Assembly (NCBI GenBank): GCA_947625255.1
Contig: CANQNT010000002.1
Coordinates: 1 to 64,000, forward strand
DNA length: 64,000 bases
Source of the DNA: an uncultured Acetatifactor sp.
Lineage (GTDB): Bacteria; Bacillota; Clostridia; Lachnospirales; Lachnospiraceae
Direction: 5' to 3'
Below are positions 42,620 to 51,827 of the stretch, piece after piece; position 1 is the stretch's first letter, and the number at the start of each line of letters is the position of its first letter. The translations under genes and the position numbers were made by a program. The notes under the pieces are model-generated. The model was not told where the DNA came from. It ran no database searches and worked only from the letters and a program-made list of their open reading frames with translations.

Positions 42620-43801
42620 ATGGGTGAAATTGTAAGGAATCAGGCAGTTCGGTATTATTCTCTTCCGGAGTGTATTGGACCGGAGGCAGCTGCCTGGGCA
42701 GAAGAAGTGGCCGGGAAAATTAAGGCGAAGCTTTTGGTGGTGGCAGAGCGTTCGCAGGGAAAGGTTCCTTTTACCACCGTGGACGGGGTTTTTGATGATT
42801 GGACGGAGAAAAACATCAGTTGGTGGACCAATGGTTTTTGGGGCGGCATGATGTGGCAGCTTTACCATGCCACGGGAGAGGAAATCTATCGCCGCAACGC
42901 ACTGGAGTTGGAGGAAAAGCTGGACAGGAACTTGATGTCTGCCGCAGGTATGGATCATGACAGCGGATTTAAGTGGCTTACTACCGCCGTGGCCGATTAT
43001 CGGCTGGGGGGCGGAGAGGTTTCCCGCAACAGGGGCCTGTTGGCGGCGGATAACTTGGCGGGGCGTTTTAATCCGGCGGGCCGCTTCCTGCGTGCCTGGA
43101 ATGACAATGGAGATGGCAGCAGAGCGGGTTGGGCCATTGTGGACTGTATGATGAATCTGCCGTTGCTATATTGGGCTTATGAGGAAATTAAGGATCCCAG
43201 GTTTTTGCAGATTGCCACTATGCATGCCGATACCGCCCAGAAATATTTTGTCCGGGAGGACGGTTCGGCCAATCATATCGTGGAATTTGATCCGGTTACG
43301 GGCGATTTCGTCAGGACCCACGGAGGCCAGGGCTATGGGGAAGGCTCCTCCTGGACCAGAGGTCAGTCCTGGGCCCTCTATGGCTTTGTGCTGAGTTACC
43401 TTCATACCAAAGAGGAGAGCTATCTGAATACGGCCAAGCGTGTAGCCAATTACTTTATTGCGAATATTCCGGAAAGCGGTCTGATTCCCGTGGATTTCCG
43501 CCAGCCGGTGGATTGCAGTCTGGAGGACTCCACCGCGGCGGCCATCGCTTCCTGCGGACTTCTGGAAATCGCGGGTCAGCTGGAGGAACCAGAGCGCGGT
43601 GTTTACCTGAGGGCGGCTCTGCGCCTTTTACGGACCTTGGAACAGAAGCGATGCAACTGGGATCTGTCATGCGATCATCTTTTGGAAAAATGTACCAGCG
43701 CCTTTCATGATCAGAAACATGAGTTCGCGCTGATTTACGGGGATTATTTCTTCCTGGAGGCGATCTGGAAGCTGACGGGGGAAGAGCTATTTATATGGTA
43801 A
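42620..43801 (+). CDS. GH88-type unsaturated glucuronyl hydrolase
   Basis: A 393-residue enzyme expected to hydrate and release the unsaturated uronic acid left at the non-reducing end by polysaccharide lyases, acting in the cytoplasm. 'WWTNGFWGGMMWQLYHATG', 'GMDHDSGFKWL' (the family's first Asp) and 'AIVDCMMNLPLLYWA' (second Asp) match GH88. 'GEGSSWTRGQSWALYGF' is also typical. ATG 42620 is chosen for the AAAAGAGGA site; an earlier in-frame start overlaps GH127. It suggests that the host eats uronic-acid-containing glycans cut by a lyase encoded elsewhere. Confidence 0.92.
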   Translation: MGEIVRNQAVRYYSLPECIGPEAAAWAEEVAGKIKAKLLVVAERSQGKVPFTTVDGVFDDWTEKNISWWTNGFWGGMMWQLYHATGEEIYRRNALELEEKLDRNLMSAAGMDHDSGFKWLTTAVADYRLGGGEVSRNRGLLAADNLAGRFNPAGRFLRAWNDNGDGSRAGWAIVDCMMNLPLLYWAYEEIKDPRFLQIATMHADTAQKYFVREDGSANHIVEFDPVTGDFVRTHGGQGYGEGSSWTRGQSWALYGFVLSYLHTKEESYLNTAKRVANYFIANIPESGLIPVDFRQPVDCSLEDSTAAAIASCGLLEIAGQLEEPERGVYLRAALRLLRTLEQKRCNWDLSCDHLLEKCTSAFHDQKHEFALIYGDYFFLEAIWKLTGEELFIW

Positions 43802-43937
43802 GCGCTCCTTATGCGATTCGAAAGCTTGACTTGACAGGGGATCCTACGCCTGGCCGGCAGACAAATCGCGTTTGCCGGATGTGGCTTGGGTGATATTGTC
43901 TGAAAGGTAAATTGACAACTTCAGAGAGGTGACGAGG

Positions 43938-45992
43938 ATGGTTTTTCAACCGAAAACATTGGATTATGAGCGGAGTCCTTATACGGGGCTGGTGCGGGAG
44001 AGCTGGATTGAGGCGGGAAAATATTTATTGGAAGGTGTTTTTCGAAATATTCCCTCCATGGAGGCGCCGGTTGTGATGCCGCGTAAGGAAACACGGATCA
44101 CATACCCCCATTTGGACGCCTCCCGGCAGGATCAGGAGATTCAAAGAAAAGCGGAGGTTTTCGAGGGGCTGACACGTTCCATGTTTCTTGCGGCTCCTCT
44201 GATCCATATTGAGCCGGAGGTTACGATCTGTGGTTATCGTCTGCGGGACTATTACAAGCGTCAGATCCTGCGGGTCTGCACCAAAGAGGATCCCCTTTGG
44301 ATCGGAGATTATGAGGAGCAGCTGCGGATTGCCGGCTCTCAGGATCATTTTCGCGCCTTTCAGCAGACGGTGGAGACCTGCGCCCTGGTCATCTGTCTTT
44401 GGATGTGCAGGGAAGAGATCTGGGACACCTATACCAGGACGGAAAAGGATACCATTGCCGGTCTTCTTTCCAGTTATGCCCATGCCGGCACCGTACCCCA
44501 GAACTGGAGACTGTTCAATATGCTGGATCTGGCCTTTCTCCACATGGAGGGATATCCCATCGATGAGGAGATCATGCTGGACCATGCCCAGTCCATATTA
44601 AATTATTATGCGGGAGACGGCTGGTATCGGGACGGACATTCCTTTGATTATTATTCTTGCTGGGCGTTCAATGTTTACGCGCCGATCTGGAATCTGTGGT
44701 ACGGTTACGAACACGCGCCATACCTGGCCGCACGGTTTGAGGAGCACTCCAATCGCCTGATGGAGACTTATCCGGACTTTTTCGACCGGAATGGTTATAC
44801 GAATATGTGGGGACGCAGCAATATTTACCGCAACGCCTCCACCAGCGCGTTTGACGGAAATCTGTTGCTGCGTGACCCTAAGGCGGATCCGGGATTGGCC
44901 CGGAGAATCGCGTCAGGTTCGCTGATGCAGTTTCTCTCCCGGGAGGATTTCCTTTATGAGGGCGTACCGACCCTGGGGTTTTATGGACAGTTTGGTCCCC
45001 TGGTGCAGGGATATTCCTGTGCGGAATCCCCGTTTTGGATGGGAAAGGCATTCCTTTGCCTGCATTTGCCGCCGGAGCATCCTTTTTGGACGGCCAGGGA
45101 GCATAACGGCACCTGGGAAACTCTGAAAAACAGAGAGGTCAAGGTGACTGCCCTGGAGGGACCGGCGCTGTGCTTTTCCAACCATCAGGCCAATGGCGGG
45201 ACCATCCTGCGCACGGGCAAGGTGGTGAAAAATGTGGAGGACCGGCATGGAATGTGGAATTATTCCAAGCTGTGCTTCCATACCCAATACCCCTGGGAGG
45301 CAGGACCGAGAGAAGATGTGGAGTCCCAGCAATATGTCCTGCGGGACGGAACCGATGGAAGTCTGGCGCGGGCCAATGTGACGTTTTGGCATGGTGTCAG
45401 GGGCGGAGTGCTTTACCGCAGACAGTTTTTCCGATACGAATTGTCCAGGGAGTGTCATTGGATACAGGCACTGAATCTGGCGGATTTCGAGGTTCCCTAT
45501 GGCATTCTGCGGGTGGACAAGCTTCGGCTGCATCGCAGACCGATTTCCCTGACTTTGGGCGCATATGGTTTTCCGGATAATGGAACAGAGATCGCTTTTC
45601 GGGAAAAGGATGGCGCCAAGGCCATTCTTTTGAAAGGACGGGATTTTACCGGTCATGAAAAACAATTGGCCATGACCATCTATGACGGCTGGGACCGGAT
45701 TGAGTATCTGAGAAGCCTCGGGACCAATCCGGATTCAGAGCGTTCCATAATCATTTATGCCTCGTTGGAACGGAAAAAGCAGTACGGCTATGAGCCCTAT
45801 GTGATGATTTCCCAGGTAATTACCAGGGAGGATTTCCAGGACTTCGCGGAAGAGGATCTTTTTCCGATTGCGTCCGTGGAATATACAGATCCCCGGCGCT
45901 GCGGCGGGTATGGGCCCGTAACGGTCGTGCTTCGGGACGGGACAAGGCGCGTGGTGGATTTTGAGGGGATCGAGGGGAATTTGAGCCTGTAA
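43938..45992 (+). CDS. DUF2264-family protein
   Basis: A 684-residue protein without signal peptide. The N-terminal half looks like an (alpha/alpha)6 toroid ('NWRLFNMLDLAFLHMEG', 'YAGDGWYRDGHSFDYYSCWA'), followed by a beta-sandwich C-terminus. These are DUF2264 hallmarks. The family sits in sugar-utilisation loci and is related to glycoside hydrolases/lyases acting on uronic acids; the exact activity here is not readable. ATG 43938 has AGAGAGGTGA upstream. A hairpin (43853-43878, CCGGCA/TGCCGG) separates it from GH88, so expression may be partly uncoupled. Confidence 0.8.
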   Translation: MVFQPKTLDYERSPYTGLVRESWIEAGKYLLEGVFRNIPSMEAPVVMPRKETRITYPHLDASRQDQEIQRKAEVFEGLTRSMFLAAPLIHIEPEVTICGYRLRDYYKRQILRVCTKEDPLWIGDYEEQLRIAGSQDHFRAFQQTVETCALVICLWMCREEIWDTYTRTEKDTIAGLLSSYAHAGTVPQNWRLFNMLDLAFLHMEGYPIDEEIMLDHAQSILNYYAGDGWYRDGHSFDYYSCWAFNVYAPIWNLWYGYEHAPYLAARFEEHSNRLMETYPDFFDRNGYTNMWGRSNIYRNASTSAFDGNLLLRDPKADPGLARRIASGSLMQFLSREDFLYEGVPTLGFYGQFGPLVQGYSCAESPFWMGKAFLCLHLPPEHPFWTAREHNGTWETLKNREVKVTALEGPALCFSNHQANGGTILRTGKVVKNVEDRHGMWNYSKLCFHTQYPWEAGPREDVESQQYVLRDGTDGSLARANVTFWHGVRGGVLYRRQFFRYELSRECHWIQALNLADFEVPYGILRVDKLRLHRRPISLTLGAYGFPDNGTEIAFREKDGAKAILLKGRDFTGHEKQLAMTIYDGWDRIEYLRSLGTNPDSERSIIIYASLERKKQYGYEPYVMISQVITREDFQDFAEEDLFPIASVEYTDPRRCGGYGPVTVVLRDGTRRVVDFEGIEGNLSL

Positions 45993-46058
45993 TGAATGAA
46001 TTGACAAAAGAATCCAGCATTTTTTAGAAATTTTCACACATCCTATTGTAGAAGATCG

Positions 46059-46091
46059 TAAAAAACTCCATCGGCGGCATGGCTGATGGAG
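46059..46091 (-). terminator. Possible terminator of the serpin-sigma transcript
   Basis: CTCCATC (46066-46072) pairs with GATGGAG (46085-46091); on the minus strand the stem is followed by TTTTTTAC. It lies beyond the small plus-strand gene, so a transcript ending here would be antisense to it. Confidence 0.45.
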
Positions 46092-46132
46092 AAGAAAGTG
46101 GTCGTTGGCGAAGAAAGGACAGGGGTGAAAAA

Positions 46133-46396
46133 ATGGAAATGGATCCGGATTCTTATGGAATATATCCCTTTGCGGAAGTACCGCTGGGATTTGGAATGGC
46201 TTTGGCAATGAATGAGTCAGCTTTAAGCGGTTACGCGCGATTGACGGAGAGCCAGAAAGAGGAGGTTATCCTGCGCTGTCGGGATGCCAAGTCCAAGGCG
46301 GAGATGCAGCGAATCGTGGATTCTCTGCGCATGGATGGCGCGCTGGGATTTGACGGCTCGGTGAGCACGCTATTTGAGGGGCCGGAAGCCAAGTGA
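46133..46396 (+). CDS. Small conserved helical protein
   Basis: An 87-residue soluble protein of a small family common in Clostridia but without a function I know. The pattern 'VPLGFGMALAMNESALSGYA' followed by 'LTESQKEEVILRC' and 'SKAEMQRIVDSL' is characteristic. ATG 46133 is preferred because AGGGGTG lies just upstream; an earlier ATG (46079) has none. It converges on the sigma-factor gene, with 15 bp between the two stops. Confidence 0.7.
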   Translation: MEMDPDSYGIYPFAEVPLGFGMALAMNESALSGYARLTESQKEEVILRCRDAKSKAEMQRIVDSLRMDGALGFDGSVSTLFEGPEAK

Positions 46397-46411
46397 CAAA
46401 CGCAATTCGGT

Positions 46412-46972
46412 CTATAGGGTCCAGCCCGCCTGTTCCAGGTGGGCTCGCAGCCCGATTCGGGTCCGGTGCAGCTGGCTTTTGATCTTGGAGGGGCTGGCAT
46501 GTTGATAGGAGGCAATCTCCTGAATGGAATCGGCGTAGAAATACCGGCAGAGAAAGATTTTTCTTGACTCTTCCGGCAGACCTCGCAGGTATTCCGTGAT
46601 GGCTTCCGCCAGAAGCATCAGATCGGTTTTTTCCTTAAGGGTATCCGTTCCGCTGACACAGTCCTCCAATTCCTCCAGGGAAAGCGCATATTCAGAGGGA
46701 CGGCGTTTGGCGCTGTTTCTCCTGCGATATTTGTCGATGGAAAGCTGCCTGGTGATTTTGCCAAGGAAAGCGGCGAGGACGGAGGGCCGGTGCGGAGGCA
46801 TGGCATTCCAGGCGGCCAGGTAAGTGTCGTTGACACACTCCGCGCTGTCCTCCTTGTTTGACAAAATTCGATAGGAAATGCCGCCCAGATAGCGGTCATA
46901 CTTTTTCTGTGTTTCCCCAATGGCGGTTTCCTTTCGCTGCCAGTACAATTCTATGATCTTTTCATCTTCCAT
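46412..46972 (-). CDS. ECF-like sigma-70 family RNA polymerase sigma factor
   Basis: A 186-residue sigma factor with only regions 2 and 4. Region 2: 'YRILSNKEDSAECVNDTYLA' then 'AWNAMPP', and 'LGKITRQLSIDKYRRR'. Region 4: 'GLPEESRKIFLCRYFYADSI' followed by 'QEIASYQHASPSKIKSQLHR'. ATG 46972 has GGAGAG upstream on the minus strand. It lies 170 bp downstream of the serpin gene, on the same strand. The serpin's short cytoplasmic N-terminus looks like an anti-sigma tail, so the pair may form one signalling unit. Confidence 0.88.
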   Translation of the reverse strand: MEDEKIIELYWQRKETAIGETQKKYDRYLGGISYRILSNKEDSAECVNDTYLAAWNAMPPHRPSVLAAFLGKITRQLSIDKYRRRNSAKRRPSEYALSLEELEDCVSGTDTLKEKTDLMLLAEAITEYLRGLPEESRKIFLCRYFYADSIQEIASYQHASPSKIKSQLHRTRIGLRAHLEQAGWTL

Positions 46973-47142
46973 GGTTGCTCTCCTTTTGGTTTGTGCGGGC
47001 CTTGTACGTTCGACGGTCCCTGCGCGTCCAACGACTCGAAATCCTGGACGGATGATGATCCCGGGCGGTGTGTCGCGGACGGGGCAGGGGCGCCGGATTG
47101 TGACAGAAAGACGGCATTCTGACAAGCAGACAAAATAAGCCG

Positions 47143-48624
47143 TTACTCCAGATGATTGACGATGCCCGCAAAGAGAGGGACATTGCGGTCCCCGGTGATT
47201 ACGAACAGGAAAGGTCTGTCCAGGGTGAATTGGATGATTTCGTCCGGTTCTATGGGAGCGCTTTCCTCTATCAGGGCGAGTGTATACGCCGCGGCGGTAC
47301 AGCCGTCCTCATCCACGAGAACCCGTACGGCTTGTTTCATTTCCGTCACGCTTAGTCCGGACCGATTCTCCAGAATGGGCGTGAAGTCGGAGACGCTCGC
47401 ATCGAACAGGTCCGTGATGCCCAGCTCTTTGAGTCCCTGAATCAGGTCAAAGTCAGAAGAAACGTCGAATTTTGGCATGGAAAGTTCAATTTTGAGTAAC
47501 ATCCTGTTTTCCCACTTGTAATTTTGCTGAATCATGTCCATTACCGTGCCGTCGGACAGGAGCTGCGCGGGAGTCGTGCCCTCGTCCGGCAGAATCAGCC
47601 ACATTTTGCTGCCGTCGTCCAGCTCTTTGGCGACCGCGCCGAAGGAGTCCCCCCAGTAATAATTGTCCAGGAAACTGCCCCATAGAAAATCCTTTGTCAC
47701 GTCCCCGTTTGTGCCATGGAAGATCTGGGACCTGGTGTTATCTTCTGAGAATTTTTCTTCCCAGCTTTGCTGAAAGTAAATGGTGGAAGCCAAAGCCAGA
47801 ACGGTGGAGCTGTTCATCTCCACGTTTTCAATCTGGGAGGAAAGCACGCCTTTGGTCTGATCATTCAGCCAGAACCGCAGCAGCTCATTGAAATCCTGGG
47901 AGCCCATGACTCCCCGGAAAGAAGAGGCGTAGTAATCTTGGGCCAGGATGTCCAGGGTGGACTTCTTGTAAGTAAGATCCTGACTTAGCCAGAGAGAATT
48001 GGCCAGCAGCCTGTCCGCGACACCGTCCGCAGTATAATTCGCTTTCCAGATGGAAGCTACTTTTTCCCGTAAGCTTTCCACGCTGTCCACATTCAGCAGG
48101 GAAAGCACCTGGGCGCGGCTGTTGCCGTCGGTGATTTCCGACAACATTCCCAAAGCGATATAGACATTCAGGGGAGAAAAGATGTGATTTTCTTCGTCAT
48201 CCGTCAGAAACTGCCGCATTGTGGCGAGGGCGAATTCCGACAAGCCGTCTTCATAGCCCTCCGGCTGGGATTTGCGGGCAAGCCTTTCCTCATACCATGT
48301 ATTATAGGCTTTCTCAAAGGCGGCATCGTTGCCGGTTCCCTCGTTTTGGTGATAAGTCTCATAATCGGGAAATGGCGTTGCTTTCGGATAGACGGCCAGA
48401 GATACCGCGTAGGCTTTGTAACGGGCCAGGGTAGGATCCTGTTCCACGCCGGGAAGATAGAAGAATTTCCAGACGCAGAAAGTCAGGATGCCCAGGCAGG
48501 CGGCCATTCCGGCCCAAAGCGTCGCCCGTCTGGGTGATAAATGTGTGATGCGTGACTTGGCGGCTTCCGCCACCAAGTCTTCCGCCACCTGACCGATGGC
48601 ATCGCTGAGCTCTTCTTTTTTCAT
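47143..48624 (-). CDS. Membrane-anchored serpin with anti-sigma-like N-terminus
   Basis: A 493-residue protein. Residues 1-36 ('MKKEELSDAIGQVAEDLVAE') should be cytoplasmic, 40-59 are a transmembrane helix, and the rest is an extracytoplasmic serpin: 'NHIFSPLNVYIALGMLSEIT', 'ASTIYFQQSWEEKF', 'MWLILPDEG', 'MPKFDVSSDFDL', 'DRPFLFVITGDRNVPLFAGI'. The reactive-loop hinge 'EDGCTAAAYT' keeps the small residues needed for loop insertion, so it could inhibit proteases. The cytoplasmic start resembles the N-termini of proteins that partner sigma factors in Clostridia. ATG 48624 has GCAGGAGG upstream. A role as protease sensor controlling the sigma factor is inference. Confidence 0.85.
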   Translation of the reverse strand: MKKEELSDAIGQVAEDLVAEAAKSRITHLSPRRATLWAGMAACLGILTFCVWKFFYLPGVEQDPTLARYKAYAVSLAVYPKATPFPDYETYHQNEGTGNDAAFEKAYNTWYEERLARKSQPEGYEDGLSEFALATMRQFLTDDEENHIFSPLNVYIALGMLSEITDGNSRAQVLSLLNVDSVESLREKVASIWKANYTADGVADRLLANSLWLSQDLTYKKSTLDILAQDYYASSFRGVMGSQDFNELLRFWLNDQTKGVLSSQIENVEMNSSTVLALASTIYFQQSWEEKFSEDNTRSQIFHGTNGDVTKDFLWGSFLDNYYWGDSFGAVAKELDDGSKMWLILPDEGTTPAQLLSDGTVMDMIQQNYKWENRMLLKIELSMPKFDVSSDFDLIQGLKELGITDLFDASVSDFTPILENRSGLSVTEMKQAVRVLVDEDGCTAAAYTLALIEESAPIEPDEIIQFTLDRPFLFVITGDRNVPLFAGIVNHLE

Positions 48625-48719
48625 AAGAACAACCTCCTGCTTCAATTTTAAGGTCAGAGAATTTCCCTCTCTTCTCTATGCCGCAAAATAGGGGCTGCCG
48701 GTTGCGTTTTGCTGAAAGA

Positions 48720-48960
48720 TTAATAAAGTTTTTCCGAAAAGGAAAAGGAATCGCCTGAATTGAGGTAGGCAAGGTCCGTTTCCGTTACGGTAAATCCCGA
48801 TCTGCGCCTGGTAAGCGCCATCGCCCTGAGGAATCAGGTAAAGTTCGCTGTAAATGGTGCTGGAATCCATTGTATCCGCGTATAAACAGCTGTTGTCGTC
48901 TGCGGGAGGGAGACTGATGTTTTGATTTCTGTTTCCGCGCAGCCCACAATGAAACAGTTC
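48720..48960 (-). pseudogene. Frame-broken 3' remnant of an unknown gene
   Basis: On the minus strand two frames give protein-like pieces that join across a frameshift near 48785: 'TIYSELYLIPQGDGAYQAQI' then 'TVTETDLAYLNSGDSFSFSE', ending at TAA 48720-48722. No start and no family are recognised. It fills the 367-bp gap between serpin and SDR genes. Confidence 0.3.
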
Positions 48961-48991
48961 AGGGATGGGGCCATTGTGACTGCGATTGCTT

Positions 48992-49723
48992 TCAGCACCA
49001 GCCGCCGTCCACGGTGATCACTTGTCCCGTCAGGTAAGCGGGCGCGTGTGCCGTCTGCCAGATCACCTCCGCCACTTCCTCGGGGGTGCCCATGCGGTCC
49101 GCCGGAATCTCTTCCCGCAGGGCTTCCAGATCCTCCGCCGACAGATGCCCGTTCATTTCCGTGTCGATCAGTCCGCAGGCCACGGCGTTTACCTGGATTC
49201 CGCTGGGGGCCAGTTCCTTGGCCAGGGCTTTGGTAAAGGCGTTCACCGCTCCCTTGGAGGCGGAATAGGCCACCTCCATGGAGGCTCCCACATTTCCCCA
49301 TACGCTGGACACGTTAACAATGCTTCCCCGATGCTTTTTTAACATCAGCGGTACGGCCAGACGGCTGGTGTAAAAGCAGGAGTCCAGATTGGTTCCCAGA
49401 ACCATCCGCCAATCCTCGGGGGACATTTCCGACAAAAGACCGATATAAGAGACTCCCGCATTATTCACCAGCACTTCCAGATGGCAAAGATCCGCAAATA
49501 ACCGACAGACGTCGTCATATTTGCCCACATCCCCCGGCACTACCGTTACGAGGATGTCCCATTGCTCCATTAATTCCCTGCCGAACGCCTCCAGCGTCTC
49601 TATGGAATGGGCGCAATTCAGCACCAGGTCATATCCTCCGCGGGCGAACCGTGCTGCCGTCGCCCTGCCGATCCCCCGGGAAGCTCCGGTGATCAGAGCC
49701 TTTTTTCGAACCAAATCTTCCAT
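48992..49723 (-). CDS. Short-chain dehydrogenase/reductase (FabG-like)
   Basis: A 243-residue SDR oxidoreductase, NAD(P)-dependent. Cofactor loop 'LITGASRGIGRATAARFA', 'NNAGVS', catalytic Ser/Tyr/Lys in 'VNVSSVWGN' and 'YSASKGAVNAFTKALAKEL', and C-terminal 'YLTGQVITVDGG'. The pattern is closest to 3-oxoacyl-ACP reductases, but no fatty-acid genes are near, so the substrate is open. ATG 49723 has AAAGGAA upstream. It diverges from trxB. Confidence 0.92.
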   Translation of the reverse strand: MEDLVRKKALITGASRGIGRATAARFARGGYDLVLNCAHSIETLEAFGRELMEQWDILVTVVPGDVGKYDDVCRLFADLCHLEVLVNNAGVSYIGLLSEMSPEDWRMVLGTNLDSCFYTSRLAVPLMLKKHRGSIVNVSSVWGNVGASMEVAYSASKGAVNAFTKALAKELAPSGIQVNAVACGLIDTEMNGHLSAEDLEALREEIPADRMGTPEEVAEVIWQTAHAPAYLTGQVITVDGGWC

Positions 49724-49796
49724 ATAGAAAATCGTTCCTTTCTGATCATAAATAAAGAATCAAAAACGTTTCATAAATATAAATTATAATACTACA

Positions 49797-49808
49797 GATT
49801 CATGAATC
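49797..49808. promoter_or_regulatory. Palindrome between SDR and trxB
   Basis: GATTCATGAATC, a perfect 12-bp palindrome in the AT-rich divergent promoter region, next to TATACT (49811-49816). It could be an operator for either gene. Confidence 0.4.
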
Positions 49809-49826
49809 ATTATACTATGCCGCGGC

Positions 49827-49855
49827 TTGTAATTCCATATGAAAAATGCTAAAAT
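49827..49855 (+). promoter_or_regulatory. trxB promoter
   Basis: TTGTAA (49827-49832), 17 bp, TGc-TAAAAT (49850-49855, extended -10), 79 bp before the trxB start. Confidence 0.6.
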
Positions 49856-49933
49856 GGAAAAAGAAGTAACAGTACTGATATCTGCCAGGGGATGCCGGCT
49901 GTCTGGACTGTTAAAAAAAGGAGAATCCTCAAT

Positions 49934-50944
49934 ATGAAAAAGTATGATCTCATTATTATAGGCTCTGGTCCTGCCGGTCTTTCCGCTTCCATTTACGCGA
50001 AGCGTGCAGGGTTAAATCTCTTGGTTCTGGAAAAAAATCCCATGAGCGGGGGACAGATTTTGAACACTTATGAAGTGGATAATTATCTGGGGCTGCCTGG
50101 AATCAATGGTTTTGACATGGGAACGCAGTTCCGCGACCATGCGGACAAGTTAGGGGTTGAGTTTCTGAATGCCGAGGTGACCGCCCTGGAAACGGAGGTC
50201 GGTACCGCCCGGTCGGCGTACGACATGAAAGCCGCGGAACTGTCCGCGGTTTCCTCTGATACGGGGCTTTCCGCGCCGCCGCTTTATACCGTTCATACCG
50301 ACCAGGGAGATTTTGCGGCGCCTGCCCTGATTCTGGCCACAGGGGCGGATCATGCGCGCCTGGGCATTCCGGGAGAAGAGGAACTGACCGGCAGGGGCGT
50401 GTCCTATTGCGCCACCTGCGACGGCGCGTTTTACCGGGGCAAGGTTACCGCGGTGATCGGCGGAGGGGATGTGGCTCTGGAAGACGCGATCTATCTGGCG
50501 CGTTTCTGTGAAAAGGTGTACTGCGTCCATCGGCGGGATGAATTTCGGGGGGCCTACATCCTGCAGGAGCAGCTGAAAGCTTTGCCCAACGTGGAAATTT
50601 TATACAGCCATGTTCCCATCGCCATCGTAGGAGAGGACAAAGTGGAAGGCCTTGAGCTGAAATGCCTTAAGTCGGGAGAGGAAAAGTACCTACAGACAGA
50701 CGGTGTCTTTGTGGCGGTAGGTATCCGTCCCAATACGGAGCTTTTCAAGGGACTGGCGGATTGTGACGAGGCAGGTTATCTTCTGGCGGGAGAAGACTGC
50801 CGGACCGGCACGGACGGAATTTTCGCTGCCGGCGACACTCGCCGCAAAGCCCTGCGCCAGATCGTGACGGCCGTGGCCGATGGAGCCAACGCCGCGGTCT
50901 CCGCCAGCCACTATCTGAATCGGTTTCTGAAAAAGAACCAATAG
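49934..50944 (+). CDS. trxB: Thioredoxin reductase
   Basis: A flavoprotein that reduces thioredoxin with NADPH. 336 residues: FAD loop 'LIIIGSGPAGLSASIYAKRA', redox pair in 'VSYCATCDGAFYRG', NAD(P) loop 'VIGGGDVALEDAIYLARF', C-terminal 'GIFAAGDTRRKALRQIVTAV'. About 25 extra residues (near 90-115, 'GTARSAYDMKAAELSAVSSD') in the first FAD domain are longer than usual. 'HRRDEFRG' fits NADPH-type enzymes. ATG 49934 has AAAAGGAGA upstream. It has its own promoter and terminator and is monocistronic. Confidence 0.93.
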   Translation: MKKYDLIIIGSGPAGLSASIYAKRAGLNLLVLEKNPMSGGQILNTYEVDNYLGLPGINGFDMGTQFRDHADKLGVEFLNAEVTALETEVGTARSAYDMKAAELSAVSSDTGLSAPPLYTVHTDQGDFAAPALILATGADHARLGIPGEEELTGRGVSYCATCDGAFYRGKVTAVIGGGDVALEDAIYLARFCEKVYCVHRRDEFRGAYILQEQLKALPNVEILYSHVPIAIVGEDKVEGLELKCLKSGEEKYLQTDGVFVAVGIRPNTELFKGLADCDEAGYLLAGEDCRTGTDGIFAAGDTRRKALRQIVTAVADGANAAVSASHYLNRFLKKNQ

Positions 50945-50966
50945 TTCCCGGCCGACATCATTGATC

Positions 50967-51016
50967 AAAAGCCAGTTTAAGATTTGTACTCATACAACCT
51001 AAAATACTGGCTTTTT
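50967..51016 (+). terminator. trxB terminator
   Basis: AAAAGCCAGT (50967-50976) pairs with ACTGGCTTTT (51006-51015) across a long loop, with T-richness following; 22 bp after the stop. Confidence 0.75.
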
Positions 51017-51034
51017 CTTTCAAGTAGAGTATGA

Positions 51035-51211
51035 TATATTCAGAAGTATTCTTCCAAACGGGTACCGGGAAAGAAAAATCCTGTCCCGGTAGACTCCTGT
51101 ATTGGAAAGATCACCCCGGATGGGATTGAGCGAAGCGGCTCAAAAAAGGTGGATGTAAACGTTCCGGAGGTTATCGTAAAAGAATACGGAATGAGTATGG
51201 CATCGAGCTGA
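51035..51211 (+). pseudogene. Transposase N-terminal fragment
   Basis: An open stretch of 58 codons without start: 'YSSKRVPGKKNPVPVDSCIG' then 'KITPDGIERSGSKKVDVNVP' and 'EVIVKEYGMSMAS'. The pattern (basic, 'GKKNP', 'IGKITPDG') resembles the N-terminal region of IS1634/IS4-like DDE transposases. It is cut by TGA at 51209-51211 and overlaps a different transposase remnant. Confidence 0.45.
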
Positions 51212-51228
51212 AAGACATCAGGATACTT

Positions 51229-51699
51229 ATGACGATATACCTTGTCCGTATTGCAGGGAGGAATCACATGCCATTTCCGCATGGTGTGCCATCCCTGTCA
51301 ACCATGTCCAGGATGTTTGCGGCCGTGGATGCGGAGATGGTATCGCTTGCCATCATAAACTGGACAGGAGAGATTTCAAATACAAGGGGCATCCATATCG
51401 TAATAGACGGAAAAGGTCTGAGGGCTGCCGCGCATAAGGTGCGGGATGAAAAGACCCCCTATATTCTGAATGCCATTGATACGGCATCCAGACCGGTGAT
51501 CGCACAGATGGTTATCCAGGAAAAAACGAATGAAGCGGCGACGATTCCCGCCATGATGGAACTGATTGAAATGGAGGGAAGCGTAGTGACCATTGATGCG
51601 ATAGGAGCAACGAAAAACATCATGGGGTCAGTCTGTGGAAAAGGAGGAGACTTCGTACTGCAGGTGAAAAGAAACAGCCCGGCATTTCCGATATACTGA
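51229..51699 (+). pseudogene. ISAs1-family transposase fragment
   Basis: 156 codons of an ISAs1-type transposase (normal length about 350-400). 'FPHGVPSLSTMSRMFAAVD' matches the family start of the catalytic part, 'IHIVIDGKGLRAAA' the first catalytic Asp region, and 'ATIPAMMELIEMEGSVVTID' plus 'GKGGDFVLQVKRN' the second. The C-terminal half with the remaining catalytic residue is gone, and it ends at a TGA after 'FPIY'. It is not functional. Confidence 0.75.
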
Positions 51700-51827
51700 A
51701 TGTAGGGTTTGTGTCTGCGGATACGGGACAACGGCTGTGTGATGCCTGGATCAGCCGGGGGATTTTGCATATCCGACAGTATGCGCATAAGGCGTTTAAG
51801 TATATCGAAACAGGAGGACGGGAAACG

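Noticed and set aside
48834..49301. 155-codon minus-strand frame overlapping the SDR gene
   Set aside because: Gly/Arg-rich shadow of the SDR gene in another frame.
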